From JAWVEV01 sp033856535 (GTDB taxonomy: Bacteria > Actinomycetota > Thermoleophilia > Miltoncostaeales > Miltoncostaeaceae): DNA of 58,548 nt. This document shows positions 24,372 to 33,525 of this stretch, in pieces. Made by a program: the position numbers and the translations under genes. The stretch lies in NCBI GenBank assembly GCA_033856535.1, contig JAWVEV010000214.1:1-58548 (forward strand), written 5' to 3'. The notes below the pieces were generated by a model that did no database searches, had not been told where the DNA came from, and saw only the letters and a program-made list of their open reading frames with translations. How positions within the stretch are numbered: position 1 is the first letter of the stretch; each line of letters begins with the position of its first letter.

Positions 24372-26059
24372 TCCGGTCGCTGGAGGTCCGCGGGCTGGTC
24401 GTGATCGAGCGGGCCGAGTTGGTCCCGCCGCCCGGCCTGACCGCGATCACCGGCGAGACCGGGGCGGGGAAGACCGTCCTGGCCCAGGCGCTGGGCCTGC
24501 TGGCCGGAGCGCCGGCGGACCCGAAGGCCGTCCGCCCCGGCGCGCGCCACGCGCTGGTGCAGGCGACGATCGCGCTGCCCGAGGGGTTCTGGGACGGCCT
24601 GGACGAGGACGATCCGGCGGCGGCGCTGCGCGAGCTGGTGGACGACGAGCGCGAGGTGGTGGTCGCGCGACGGGTGCCGGCCGAGGGGCGGGCGCGTGCG
24701 CTGGTGGACGGGCAGGCCGCGCCGCGGGACGCGGTCGCCTCCCTGGCGCGGTCCGCGCTGCGGTTCTCGGGCCAGGGCGAGCACCGGCGGCTGGTGTCGC
24801 CGGCGGCCCAGCTGGCGGTGCTCGACGCGTTCGCCGGGTCCGGGGCGACGGGCGCCGCCGCGCGGCTGGCGGCCCTGCGCCGGCGCTTGCGGGGGCTCGA
24901 TCGCGCGATCGACGCCGCCCGCGCGAGGCGCGACGAGGCCGCGCGCCGGCGCGCGGAGCTCGAGGCGCTGGTGGCCGACGTGGACGAGCTGGGGCCGGAC
25001 CCGCGCGAGGAGGCCGATCTCGCGGTCGAGCGCGAGCGCCTGCGCCACGCCGAGCGGCTGGCGGGCGCCGCCGCCGCGGCGGCCGAGGCGCTGGCGCCGG
25101 CGGACGGCGAGGGCGGCGCGATCGAGGCGGTCGGCGAGGCCGCGCGGTTGCTGGGGGCCGTCCGGGACGTCGATCCCGCGCTGGCCGCCCCGCATGAGGA
25201 GCTGGCCGGCGCCGAGGCGGTGCTGCAGGAGGCCGCGATCGCGCTCCGGGGCTATCTGGAGGGCCTCGACGCCGAGCCGGGGCGGCTGGACGCATTGGAG
25301 GGACGGCTGGAGGCGTACTCCCGGGTCGGCCGGCGCCACGGCGGCGACGCGGCCGAGCTGCTGCGCCGGGCCGACGAGGCGCGGGAGGCGCTCGCGGCGC
25401 TCGATGCGGGAGCGGCGGCCGACGACGGGTTGGCGGCCGAGCGGGCGGGGGTCCTGGACGAGGCGCGGCAGCTGGCGGTGGAGCTGTCGGCGATCCGGGC
25501 CGAGGCGGCGCCCCGGCTGGAGCACGCGGTGGCGGGCGAGCTGGCCGACCTGGCGATGCCGGCGGCGGCCCTGCGGATCGAGATCACCTCGGCCGCGGGC
25601 GATCCGCCGGTCGAGGGCTGCGTGATGTGGCTGCGGGCCAACCCGGGCCTGCCGGAGGGCCTTCTGGCCGAGTCCGCCTCGGGCGGCGAGCTCTCGCGGG
25701 TGCTGCTCGCGCTGCACGGCGTGGCCGCCGCGGCGGACGACGGCGCGGCCTGGGTCTTCGACGAGGTGGACTCGGGGATCGGCGGGGTCACGGCGGCGGC
25801 GGGGGGGCGCCGGCTGGCCGCGATGGCGCGCGGGCGGCAGGTGCTCACCATCACCCACCTGCCCCAGGTGGCCGCGATGGCCGACGCCCACTACCGCCTG
25901 GTGAAGGACGTGGACGGGGAGGGCCGGGCCCGCACCCGGATCGAGCCGGTGGCGGGGGAGGCCCTGGTGGCGGAGCTCTGCCGGATGCTCGGCGCGGCGC
26001 CCGACGACGACGGGGCGCGGCAGCACGCGGAGGAGCTCCTGGCGCGTCGCGGCGTCTGA
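24368..26059 (+). CDS. recN: DNA repair ATPase RecN
   Basis: TTG 24368 is chosen for the TTGA overlap and because IRSLEVRGLVVIERAEL is the standard RecN beginning; 563 aa. Walker A ITGETGAGKTVLAQAL (about residues 30-45), a long Ala/Arg coiled coil (about 155-370) and the C-terminal lobe with SGGELSRVLLALHG signature, Walker B WVFDEVDSGIGG and TITHLPQVAAMADAHY. An SMC-like protein that gathers broken DNA ends for RecA repair. Ends 13 nt before a hairpin terminator. Confidence 0.95.
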
Positions 26060-26072
26060 CGCCGTCGTACCG

Positions 26073-26093
26073 GGCCTCAGCTTCGCTGAGGCC
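26073..26093 (+). terminator. recN terminator, first part of dispersed repeat copy 1
   Basis: GGCCTCAGC, loop TTC, GCTGAGGCC: a perfect 9-bp stem. The same hairpin, with one mismatch and one wobble, recurs at 28344-28364. Confidence 0.75.
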
Positions 26094-26236
26094 TCGTCCG
26101 GCAATCCCCTGCGGCGGCGTGAGAGCGCGCCGGCGCGGCGTCCGGGTGCCCGCCGCGGTCTGATTCCGGGGCTGTGGTCCGTTGGCGCCGCCGTGTCCAA
26201 TTGGGCGCGGTGCGGCCGATCGGACGCGGATGCTCG
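26073..26236 (+). repeat. Dispersed intergenic repeat, copy 1
   Basis: About 160 bp between the convergent recN and glycosyltransferase genes. Order: hairpin 26073-26093, TGCGGCGGCGTG, a core at 26140-26170 that is identical to 28409-28439, then TGTCCAATTGG, GCGGTGCGG and GATCGGA. An inverted partial copy is at 28271-28310 and a diverged one at 3826-3872. Confidence 0.85.
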
Positions 26237-26242
26237 CGCCTC

Positions 26243-27511
26243 CTACGCGAGCGCGGCGCACCTCGCTCCGGGCAGCGCCTCGAGCTCGTCGACGGCGAGG
26301 TCCCGCGCGGCCTCGGCGCGGACCTCGGCGCCCAGCCGCGCCGCGGCCTCACGGAAGCCGGGCTCGACGATCAGGCGGCTTACGGCCCGGGCGATCTGCT
26401 CCGGCCGAGCCGAGGCCTTCAGCCGCAAGCCGACGCGGTGCGCGGCAACCCGGGCCGCGTTGTCGTTCTGGTCGCGGCCCATCGGCATGCAGAGCATCGG
26501 GACCCCCGCCGCCAGCGCCTTCATCACGATGCCGTGGCCGGCGTGGGTCACGGCGGCCGCCGCCTCGCGAAGGACTGCCTGATGGGGCGCCGAGGCCACC
26601 ACCTGCACGCTCCGCGGCGCGCGCAGGCCGGTCGGGTCGATCGCCGGGCCGGTCGTCACGACGGCGCGCACCGGCAGCCGGCCGAGCCCGTCGACGACCC
26701 GCTGCAGCGTCTCGCGGTGGTCCTGGAAGGTCGTGCTCATGGCCACCAGCACCAGCGGCTCGTCGCCCGGCGGCGCCGTCCAGCGCTCGGCCCAGACCGG
26801 GTCCTCGAGCTGGGGCCCCGCGTAGCGCAGGTTCGCCGGCATCCGCGGCGCGGGGAAGTCGAAGGCCCGGGCGCTGAGCACCAGCAGCCGCCTGGCGTGG
26901 TGGAACTGCTCGAACACGCCGTCCACCGCCGGCAGGCCGTGCTGGGCGCGGAGCGCGTTCAACCCGGGCAGCGCCCGGCTCCAAAGGCGGCGCGCCATGG
27001 CGGTCATCGCCGCGTCGCGGACCCGCCCCAGCGGGCCTCGCGCCGGTTGCAGCCCCGGACCGAACGGGGGGAGCCCGGTCCCCGGCTCGCCCCAGAGGTT
27101 CGGCACCAGCACCGCCAGCGGCACTCCGGCGGCCTCGGCCGCGATCTGGCTCCCCACGAGGAAGAAGCACGAGGCGACGGCGTCCGGACGCTCCTCGCGC
27201 AGCGCCTCGGCCGTGTCGGCGGCGTAGCCGGGCGCCCAGCCGAAGAGGATCTCGCGCATGAGCCCGGCCTGCTGGATCGGCGTGCGCAGCGCGTAGTCGC
27301 GGATGAGCTCGCCGCCCAGGGCCCGCGTGGTGCGGTGACGGCCCTCCCGCCAGGGGCGGAAGCCGGCGCCGATCCGGGCGGCCTCCTCGGCGACGGTCGG
27401 GTCGGCGAGGACGCTGACGCGGTGGCCGCGCTCGATCAGGCGCCGGGCAACCGACAGCTCGGGCGGCACCGTCCCGCCGGCGTCGGTGACGGCGAACAGG
27501 AAGTGGCTCAT
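26243..27511 (-). CDS. UGT/MGT-like glycosyltransferase (GT1 family)
   Basis: ATG 27511, 422 aa. Two Rossmann halves of GT-B type: FLFAVTDAGGTVPPELSVARRLIERGHRV at the N-terminus, and a C-terminal nucleotide-sugar site with VVASAPHQAVLREAAAAVTHAGHG, KALAAGVPMLCMPMGRDQNDNA. Proteins of this type transfer sugars to small hydrophobic acceptors such as macrolides or flavonoids, often as detoxification. It is coupled by an ATGA overlap to an upstream tetR gene, which suggests inducible glycosylation of a toxic compound. Confidence 0.88.
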   Translation of the reverse strand: MSHFLFAVTDAGGTVPPELSVARRLIERGHRVSVLADPTVAEEAARIGAGFRPWREGRHRTTRALGGELIRDYALRTPIQQAGLMREILFGWAPGYAADTAEALREERPDAVASCFFLVGSQIAAEAAGVPLAVLVPNLWGEPGTGLPPFGPGLQPARGPLGRVRDAAMTAMARRLWSRALPGLNALRAQHGLPAVDGVFEQFHHARRLLVLSARAFDFPAPRMPANLRYAGPQLEDPVWAERWTAPPGDEPLVLVAMSTTFQDHRETLQRVVDGLGRLPVRAVVTTGPAIDPTGLRAPRSVQVVASAPHQAVLREAAAAVTHAGHGIVMKALAAGVPMLCMPMGRDQNDNAARVAAHRVGLRLKASARPEQIARAVSRLIVEPGFREAAARLGAEVRAEAARDLAVDELEALPGARCAALA

Positions 27512-28122
27512 GGGAGACCTCCGGTTTCGGGCGGCTCCGCGGCGAGGACGCCGGTCACGAGCCGGACCATGATGTCCTGGGTGACCCGGCGGCTCAGGCG
27601 CAGGTCGCGCCGAAGGAGCTTCCAGGTGAACACGTCGGTGGCGGCGTGCAGCGCCGCCAGGGCCTCGCGCCGGGCCTTTCCCCCAGGGGGCAGGCGGTCG
27701 GCGAACATCTGAGCGAGCCAGTCCTGGTGGTAGGCGCGGGCGCGGGCGAGCATCGCGGCCACCGTCGGGATGCGCTCGTCCAGGGCCGCGGCTCTGGCGT
27801 TGCCGTCGCCGAACTCCTCGTACTGGTCGACGAGGGCGCCGACGATGCTGGTCACGTCGCCGGGCCGCGCGCCGGCGCGCAGCTCGGCGATGCGAGCGCC
27901 GACCGTCTCGACCGCGGCGAGGTAGAGCCCCTCCTTGGAGTGGAAGTGGTTGAGCAGCGTCTGGTGGGACACGCCGGCCTCGCGTGCCAGGCCGACGATC
28001 GTCACCTGGTCGTAGGGCCGGGCTCCGAAGGCCTCGAGCGCCGCATCCAGGATCCGCGCCCGGGTGGCGTCCACCGCGTCGGCGCGGCTTCGCATGCGTG
28101 AGCTGGGATCCGGCCCGTCCAT
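27508..28122 (-). CDS. TetR-family regulator of the glycosyltransferase
   Basis: ATG 28122 (MDGPDPSSRM) is preferred over TTG 28137 because the -10 box occupies 28136-28141; 204 aa. HTH: TRARILDAALEAFGARPYDQVTI, VGLAREAGVSHQTLLNHF and HSKEGLYLAAVE. It is in one operon with the downstream glycosyltransferase and has a near-perfect 13-bp inverted repeat over its own promoter, so autorepression with induction by the enzyme's substrate is likely. Confidence 0.88.
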   Translation of the reverse strand: MDGPDPSSRMRSRADAVDATRARILDAALEAFGARPYDQVTIVGLAREAGVSHQTLLNHFHSKEGLYLAAVETVGARIAELRAGARPGDVTSIVGALVDQYEEFGDGNARAAALDERIPTVAAMLARARAYHQDWLAQMFADRLPPGGKARREALAALHAATDVFTWKLLRRDLRLSRRVTQDIMVRLVTGVLAAEPPETGGLP

Positions 28123-28124
28123 TG

Positions 28125-28164
28125 GAGTGGCAGTCAATCTATGGTTGACTGCTACTCAAGTCAA
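28125..28164 (-). promoter_or_regulatory. Promoter and operator of the tetR-glycosyltransferase operon
   Basis: Minus strand: TTGACT (28164-28159), 17 bp, TAGATT (28141-28136), a near-ideal promoter. An inverted repeat with 13-base arms and one mismatch (28125-28137 GAGTGGCAGTCAA; 28145-28157) and a 7-bp centre covers the -10 and spacer, as expected for a TetR operator. Confidence 0.8.
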
Positions 28165-28270
28165 TCCCGCGGGGCGCTCCCCGCAACCCCGTTGCCCCGC
28201 GAGCTCGGGGCCGGCGGATCGGACGGGCGTACCCACCCGGACCAAAGGCGGCGCCGCCCGAGGACGACCT

Positions 28271-28310
28271 CGGAATCAGGCCACGGCGAGCGACCGGACG
28301 CCGCGCCGGA
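28271..28310 (-). repeat. Dispersed intergenic repeat, inverted partial copy 3
   Basis: Read on the minus strand this matches copy 1 from GCGCGGCGTCCGG through CTGATTCCG, with about 5 differences in the 29-base core (28271-28299). It lies about 35 bp from copy 2 in opposite orientation. Confidence 0.65.
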
Positions 28311-28343
28311 CGGCCTTCACGTGTCGCACGGTGCGCCGGAACA

Positions 28344-28490
28344 GGCCTTAGCTGCGCTGAAGCCTCATCCCGGCATCCCTGCGGCGGCGTGCGGGGGTTC
28401 CGGCGCCTGTCCGGGTGCCCGCCGCGGTCTGATTCCGGGTTGGGCACCGTCGCGTCGCTTGTCCAATTGGCCGCGGTGCGGCTGATCGGA
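28344..28490 (+). repeat. Dispersed intergenic repeat, copy 2
   Basis: Hairpin 28344-28364 (GGCCTTAGC-TGC-GCTGAAGCC), TGCGGCGGCGTG, the 31-base core at 28409-28439 identical to 26140-26170, then TTGTCCAATTGG, CGCGGTGCGGC and GATCGGA. Element order and spacing match copy 1. Confidence 0.85.
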
Positions 28491-28616
28491 AGGGCGAATC
28501 ACCCCGGAGCTCGGTCGAGGTCGAGCTCATCGGGCCGAATCCGCCGACGCACGCAGGTCTCCGCGGGGGCGGGAAGGGGCCCATGGCCGGCGGGGAGCCG
28601 GCGCCCGAACGACGCC

Positions 28617-28808
28617 CTAGTGCTGCCGCACCGCGAGCGCGGTGACGATCATGAGGCTGCCGAGCGCGGCGAGGCCCGCGAGGACCGTGCTCTTGGCGTC
28701 CTGCGCGACGGGGAGGACGTTCCCCATCACGAGGCCGAGCGCCACCAGGACGCCGCCCATGGCGACCTGGATCCGGGTGCTCACGCGAACCACGCTCTGA
28801 TCACGCAT
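28617..28808 (-). CDS. Small membrane protein (63 aa), two helices
   Basis: ATG 28808 follows GGAGAG with a 4-nt gap. After a short polar N-terminus there are two hydrophobic helices (about residues 13-33 and 40-59) joined by AQDAKS. No cysteine or motif; family not recognised. It stands alone between repeats and the pyrG promoter region. Only the last part of a much longer open frame on this strand is real; the rest is antisense to pyrG and the M20 gene. Confidence 0.6.
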   Translation of the reverse strand: MRDQSVVRVSTRIQVAMGGVLVALGLVMGNVLPVAQDAKSTVLAGLAALGSLMIVTALAVRQH

Positions 28809-28861
28809 CGTGCTCTCCATGTGCTCGATGGCCCGGCCGGTCGGCCCGGGCGTTCGGTCGA

Positions 28862-28880
28862 TGCCGGCCCTCGGCCGGCA
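28862..28880. promoter_or_regulatory. Perfect hairpin in the pyrG upstream region
   Basis: TGCCGGCC, loop CTC, GGCCGGCA (8-bp stem), in the 279-bp divergent region between the small membrane-protein gene and pyrG. It could fold in the membrane-gene direction or act as a protein site; role unknown. Confidence 0.4.
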
Positions 28881-29047
28881 CTCTTGGCATCGGCGCGCCG
28901 TCGCCCGAGCTGAGCCGCCCGCCCGCCCATCGGCCGGCGTCGTCGACGTGGGACCCGCCGGACGCGTCACCGCGGTTCCACGCACCGCGCGGACTTCGCG
29001 CCCCGTAAGGGGTGACGGACGCCCGACCCGGCGTCCGCGAGGGTGGC

Positions 29048-29053
29048 TATCCT
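29048..29053 (+). promoter_or_regulatory. -10 box of the pyrG operon
   Basis: TATCCT preceded by TGGC. Unlike most genes here it is followed by a leader of about 28 nt with a Shine-Dalgarno (GGAGGG, 29075-29080). Confidence 0.5.
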
Positions 29054-29087
29054 CAGACCGGCCGGGGTTCGATCGGAGGGAGTCGCC

Positions 29088-30782
<1,695 letters not shown>

Positions 30783-30798
30783 TCCCGGGGCCGCCCGG

Positions 30799-31938
30799 GT
30801 GAGCGAGGAGACGCTGGACGGGCTGCCCGAGGTGGCCCGCCTCATGGCGCGCCTGTGCGAGATCCCCTCGCCCTCGCGCGCCGAGGGGGCCGTCGCGGAG
30901 GCCGTGCGGGCCGAGCTCGCCGAGCTCGGCGCCGAGGTGACCGAGGACGACGCGGCCCAGACCCTCCCGGCCGGCTGCGGCAACATCGTCGCCCGCTTCC
31001 CGGCCACGGCCGAGGGCGGCGTGCCGATCATGTTCGGCGCCCACCTCGACACCGTCCCGCCGACCGACGCGATCGAGGTCGTGGTGGTCGACGGCCACCT
31101 CACCAACCGGAACAACGCGATCCTCGGCGCCGACGACAAGGCCGCCGTGGCGGTGCTGCTGCACGCCGCGCGACGCCTGCGCGACGAGGAGATCCCGCAC
31201 GCCGGCGTCGAGCTGCTGTTCACGCCCTGCGAGGAGATCGGCCTGCGCGGGGCGACGGTCTTCGAGCCCTCCCGGCTCGCCGCGCGCTACGGCTTCATCT
31301 ATGACCACACCGGCGAGGTCGGCGCGGTGGTGGGATCGGCGCCGAGCCTCCAGCGCATCGAGGCGACCTTCGTGGGCACGCCGGCGCACGCGGGCATCGT
31401 CCCCGAGCGGGGGCGCAGCGCGATCCTCGCGGCCGCCGCGGCCATCGCCCGGATGACGCTCGGGCGCATCGACCCCGAGACCACCGCGAACGTGGGCACG
31501 ATCTCCGGCGGGACGGCGACCAACGTGATCCCGGAGCTCTGCTCGATCGCCGCCGAGGCCCGCAGCCGCGACGAGGGGGCCCTGTCGGCCCAGGTCACGG
31601 CGATGCTCGACGCGCTCACCTGGGCGGCGAGCGAGCGCGAGGTCGACCTGCAGACCCGCGTCGCCACCGAGTTCCACGGTTACCGCCTCAGCGAGCGCGA
31701 CCCCCAGGTGGCGATGGTCCTCGGCGTCCTGGCGGGCCTCGGCCTCGCGCCGCGCCTGGTGGCGAGCGGCGGCGGCTCCGACGTGAACGCCCTGCTCCGC
31801 AACGGGTTCCCGGCGGTCAACGTCTGCAACGGGATGATCGACGTCCACACCGGGGACGAGCGCATCGCGGTGAGCAGCCTCGAGCGGATGGTGGACGTCA
31901 CCCTGGGGCTCGTCGAGGCCGCCCGCGCCGCTGCATGA
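30799..31938 (+). CDS. M20-family metallopeptidase (PepT-like)
   Basis: GTG 30799 lies 16 nt after pyrG; 379 aa. Zn ligands of M20 enzymes are present: His-Asp in GAHLDTVPP, bridging Asp in LGADDKAAVAV, catalytic Glu-Glu in FTPCEEIGLRG, Asp in IYDHTGEVG and a C-terminal His in MIDVHTGDERI. The dimerisation lid (about 185-290) has GTPAHAGIVPERGRSA. It should hydrolyse short peptides in the cytoplasm. Overlaps the Nudix gene by ATGA. Confidence 0.9.
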   Translation: MSEETLDGLPEVARLMARLCEIPSPSRAEGAVAEAVRAELAELGAEVTEDDAAQTLPAGCGNIVARFPATAEGGVPIMFGAHLDTVPPTDAIEVVVVDGHLTNRNNAILGADDKAAVAVLLHAARRLRDEEIPHAGVELLFTPCEEIGLRGATVFEPSRLAARYGFIYDHTGEVGAVVGSAPSLQRIEATFVGTPAHAGIVPERGRSAILAAAAAIARMTLGRIDPETTANVGTISGGTATNVIPELCSIAAEARSRDEGALSAQVTAMLDALTWAASEREVDLQTRVATEFHGYRLSERDPQVAMVLGVLAGLGLAPRLVASGGGSDVNALLRNGFPAVNVCNGMIDVHTGDERIAVSSLERMVDVTLGLVEAARAAA

Positions 31939-32510
31939 GGGAGGTCCCGGTCGCCGGCCCGGGCGCGGCGGGCGGCCCGCGGCTGGACCCGCCGGTCCGG
32001 TCCGAGCGGATCTTCGAGGGCCACGTGGTGAGCCTTCGGGTCTCGCACTACCGCCGCCCGGACGGCGTCGAGGTGCGGCGCGAGGTGCTCGACCACCCGG
32101 GCGCCGTGGTGATGGTGCCGGTCGAGGGCGACCACGTCCTGATGGTGCGCCAGCCGCGCGAGGCGGTCGAGGAGTACACGCTGGAGCTGCCGGCGGGCAA
32201 GCTCGACAAGCCGGGCGAGCCGCCGATCGAGTGCGCCAAGCGCGAGCTGGCGGAGGAGGTCGGGCGCGCGGCCGCCGAGTGGCGCGACCTGGGCGGCTTC
32301 TACACCGCGCCGGCGATCCTCACCGAGTTCATCCACTGCTTCCTCGCGCGCGACCTCACCCCGGTCGAGGCCGAGCGCCCGGAGGGCGAGGAGATCGAGG
32401 TCGTCGCGTGGCCGCTGGCCGACCTCGGGGCGCTGATCGACCGGGTGCACGACGCGAAGACCCTGATCGGGCTGCTGCGCCTCGAGCGGGAGCTCCGGGC
32501 CGCGGGCTGA
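31935..32510 (+). CDS. Nudix hydrolase, ADP-ribose pyrophosphatase-like
   Basis: ATG 31935, 191 aa. N-terminal strands (RSERIFEGHVVSLRVSHYRR) match ADP-ribose pyrophosphatases, as does VLMVRQPREAVEEYTLELPAG. The Nudix box is GKLDKPGEPPIECAKRELAE then EVG, carrying one extra residue in its first part compared with the consensus GX5E spacing. It should split ADP-ribose or a related nucleoside diphosphate. Last gene of the pyrG operon. Confidence 0.92.
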   Translation: MREVPVAGPGAAGGPRLDPPVRSERIFEGHVVSLRVSHYRRPDGVEVRREVLDHPGAVVMVPVEGDHVLMVRQPREAVEEYTLELPAGKLDKPGEPPIECAKRELAEEVGRAAAEWRDLGGFYTAPAILTEFIHCFLARDLTPVEAERPEGEEIEVVAWPLADLGALIDRVHDAKTLIGLLRLERELRAAG

Positions 32511-32579
32511 CCCCGCCGCCGGCGGCCTGATCCGGGCCGCGCCGGCGCTCGTAGGCCAACCCGAAGGCCCGGCCGACCG

Positions 32580-32627
32580 CCCCGGGCGCAACGAACACGT
32601 CCGCCGGCCGCCCTCGGGCGCCCGGGG
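32580..32627 (+). promoter_or_regulatory. Leader inverted repeat before the ferritin-like gene
   Basis: CCCCGGGCGC (32580-32589) pairs exactly with GCGCCCGGGG (32618-32627) across 28 nt, ending just before the ribosome site GAGAGGAG (32631-32638). It could end the pyrG operon or gate translation. Confidence 0.45.
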
Positions 32628-32644
32628 GACGAGAGGAGTGCGCT

Positions 32645-33442
32645 TTGTCCGACGGACTCGACCTCGTCTACCGCTCCATCGACGAGCAGCACGCTGACGC
32701 ATCGCCGAAATCGCGCCGCCAGTTCGTGACCGGCGCCGCCGCCACGCTGGGCGGCCTCGGCCTGCTCTCCGTTCCCGGCCTCGCGATGGCCCAGAAGGCC
32801 GTCGCGGGGAACGACCCGCAGACCATCCTGAACATCGCGGCCACGGCCGAGGTGCTCGCGACGATCGTGAACACGGTCGGCTGGGAGAAGGGCCTGGGCA
32901 CCGACGACGTCACCCAGGGCAACATCGCCGCGGCGGCCCGCGAGGAGCTCATCCACTACAACGTGCTGATCTCCAAGGGCGTCGGCGGCCGCCCGCTCAC
33001 CAAGAAGATCTGGGTGCCGGACGCGGTCTTCGCCGACCGCACCAGCCTCCTCAGCACGCTCGAGGTGGGCGACCAGATCTTCATCAACGCGTACCTCATC
33101 GGCGTGACGACCTTCGGCCAGGCCGGCAACGGCACCCTGGCCCGCATCGCCGCCGAGTTCATGGGCGCCGAGGCGGTGCACCGCGCCCTGGCGCGCCAGT
33201 CGCTCGGCAAGCTCGGCAACGATCGCGTCTTCATGAAGTACAGCCAGCGCGAGACGGCCAAGGGCGCGCCGAACAAGGGCTCGGTGGGCTTCACGAAGAT
33301 CGGCGTCGCCGCCGAGCAGCTGCAGGCGGCCGGCTTCGGCTTCGGCGCGAAGGGCGCCACGCCGGGCCGGTTCTACGACTTCGACGCCGTGAGCAAGCGG
33401 ACGCCGAACCCGGCCGGGGTCAACACCCCCACGCCGAAGTAG
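32645..33442 (+). CDS. Tat-exported ferritin-like domain protein
   Basis: TTG 32645 after GAGAGGAG; 265 aa. A Tat signal (SRRQFV at residues 23-28, then a Gly/Leu-rich core ending AMAQ) sends the folded protein out of the cell. The mature part (about 55-200) has the four-helix pattern of ferritin-like DUF4439-type proteins: ILNIAATAEVLATIVNTVGW, AAAREELIHYNVL, LEVGDQIFINAYLIG and RIAAEFMGAEAVHRALA, with Glu and Glu-x-x-His candidates for a di-iron site. Such proteins are abundant in Thermoleophilia. Metal binding is inferred. Followed by a very long hairpin. Confidence 0.85.
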   Translation: MSDGLDLVYRSIDEQHADASPKSRRQFVTGAAATLGGLGLLSVPGLAMAQKAVAGNDPQTILNIAATAEVLATIVNTVGWEKGLGTDDVTQGNIAAAAREELIHYNVLISKGVGGRPLTKKIWVPDAVFADRTSLLSTLEVGDQIFINAYLIGVTTFGQAGNGTLARIAAEFMGAEAVHRALARQSLGKLGNDRVFMKYSQRETAKGAPNKGSVGFTKIGVAAEQLQAAGFGFGAKGATPGRFYDFDAVSKRTPNPAGVNTPTPK

Positions 33443-33446
33443 GCCC

Positions 33447-33494
33447 GCCTCGTGCCGCCGGCGCCGCCCTCCGGCGGTGCGGGCGGCACGAGGC
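33447..33494. terminator. 48-nt near-perfect hairpin after the ferritin-like gene
   Basis: Outer stem GCCTCGTGCCGCC (33447-33459) pairs exactly with 33482-33494; after one G-G mismatch an inner 8-bp stem (33461-33468 with 33473-33480, one wobble) closes on CTCC. No U-tract. It separates the gene from the helicase promoter. Confidence 0.7.
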
Positions 33495-33509
33495 CATCCG
33501 AGGCCCCGG

Positions 33510-33516
33510 TTAACGT
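33510..33516 (+). promoter_or_regulatory. -10 region of the helicase gene
   Basis: GTTAACGT contains TAACGT (33511-33516), 9 nt before GTG 33526, with no ribosome site. Probably leaderless. Confidence 0.45.
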
Positions 33517-33525
33517 CCCCCGCCG

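Larger units (their letters stand above)
28165..28616. other. Intergenic region built from dispersed repeats, no gene seen
   Basis: About 450 bp between the tetR promoter and the small membrane-protein gene on the same strand. It contains an inverted partial repeat copy (28271-28310) and a full direct copy (28344-28490), facing each other. The rest (28165-28270 and 28490-28616) shows nothing I can name. Confidence 0.65.

Noticed and set aside
28123..28137. TTG 28137 as the start of the TetR gene
   Set aside because: It overlaps the -10 box; ATG 28122 is in frame and correctly placed.
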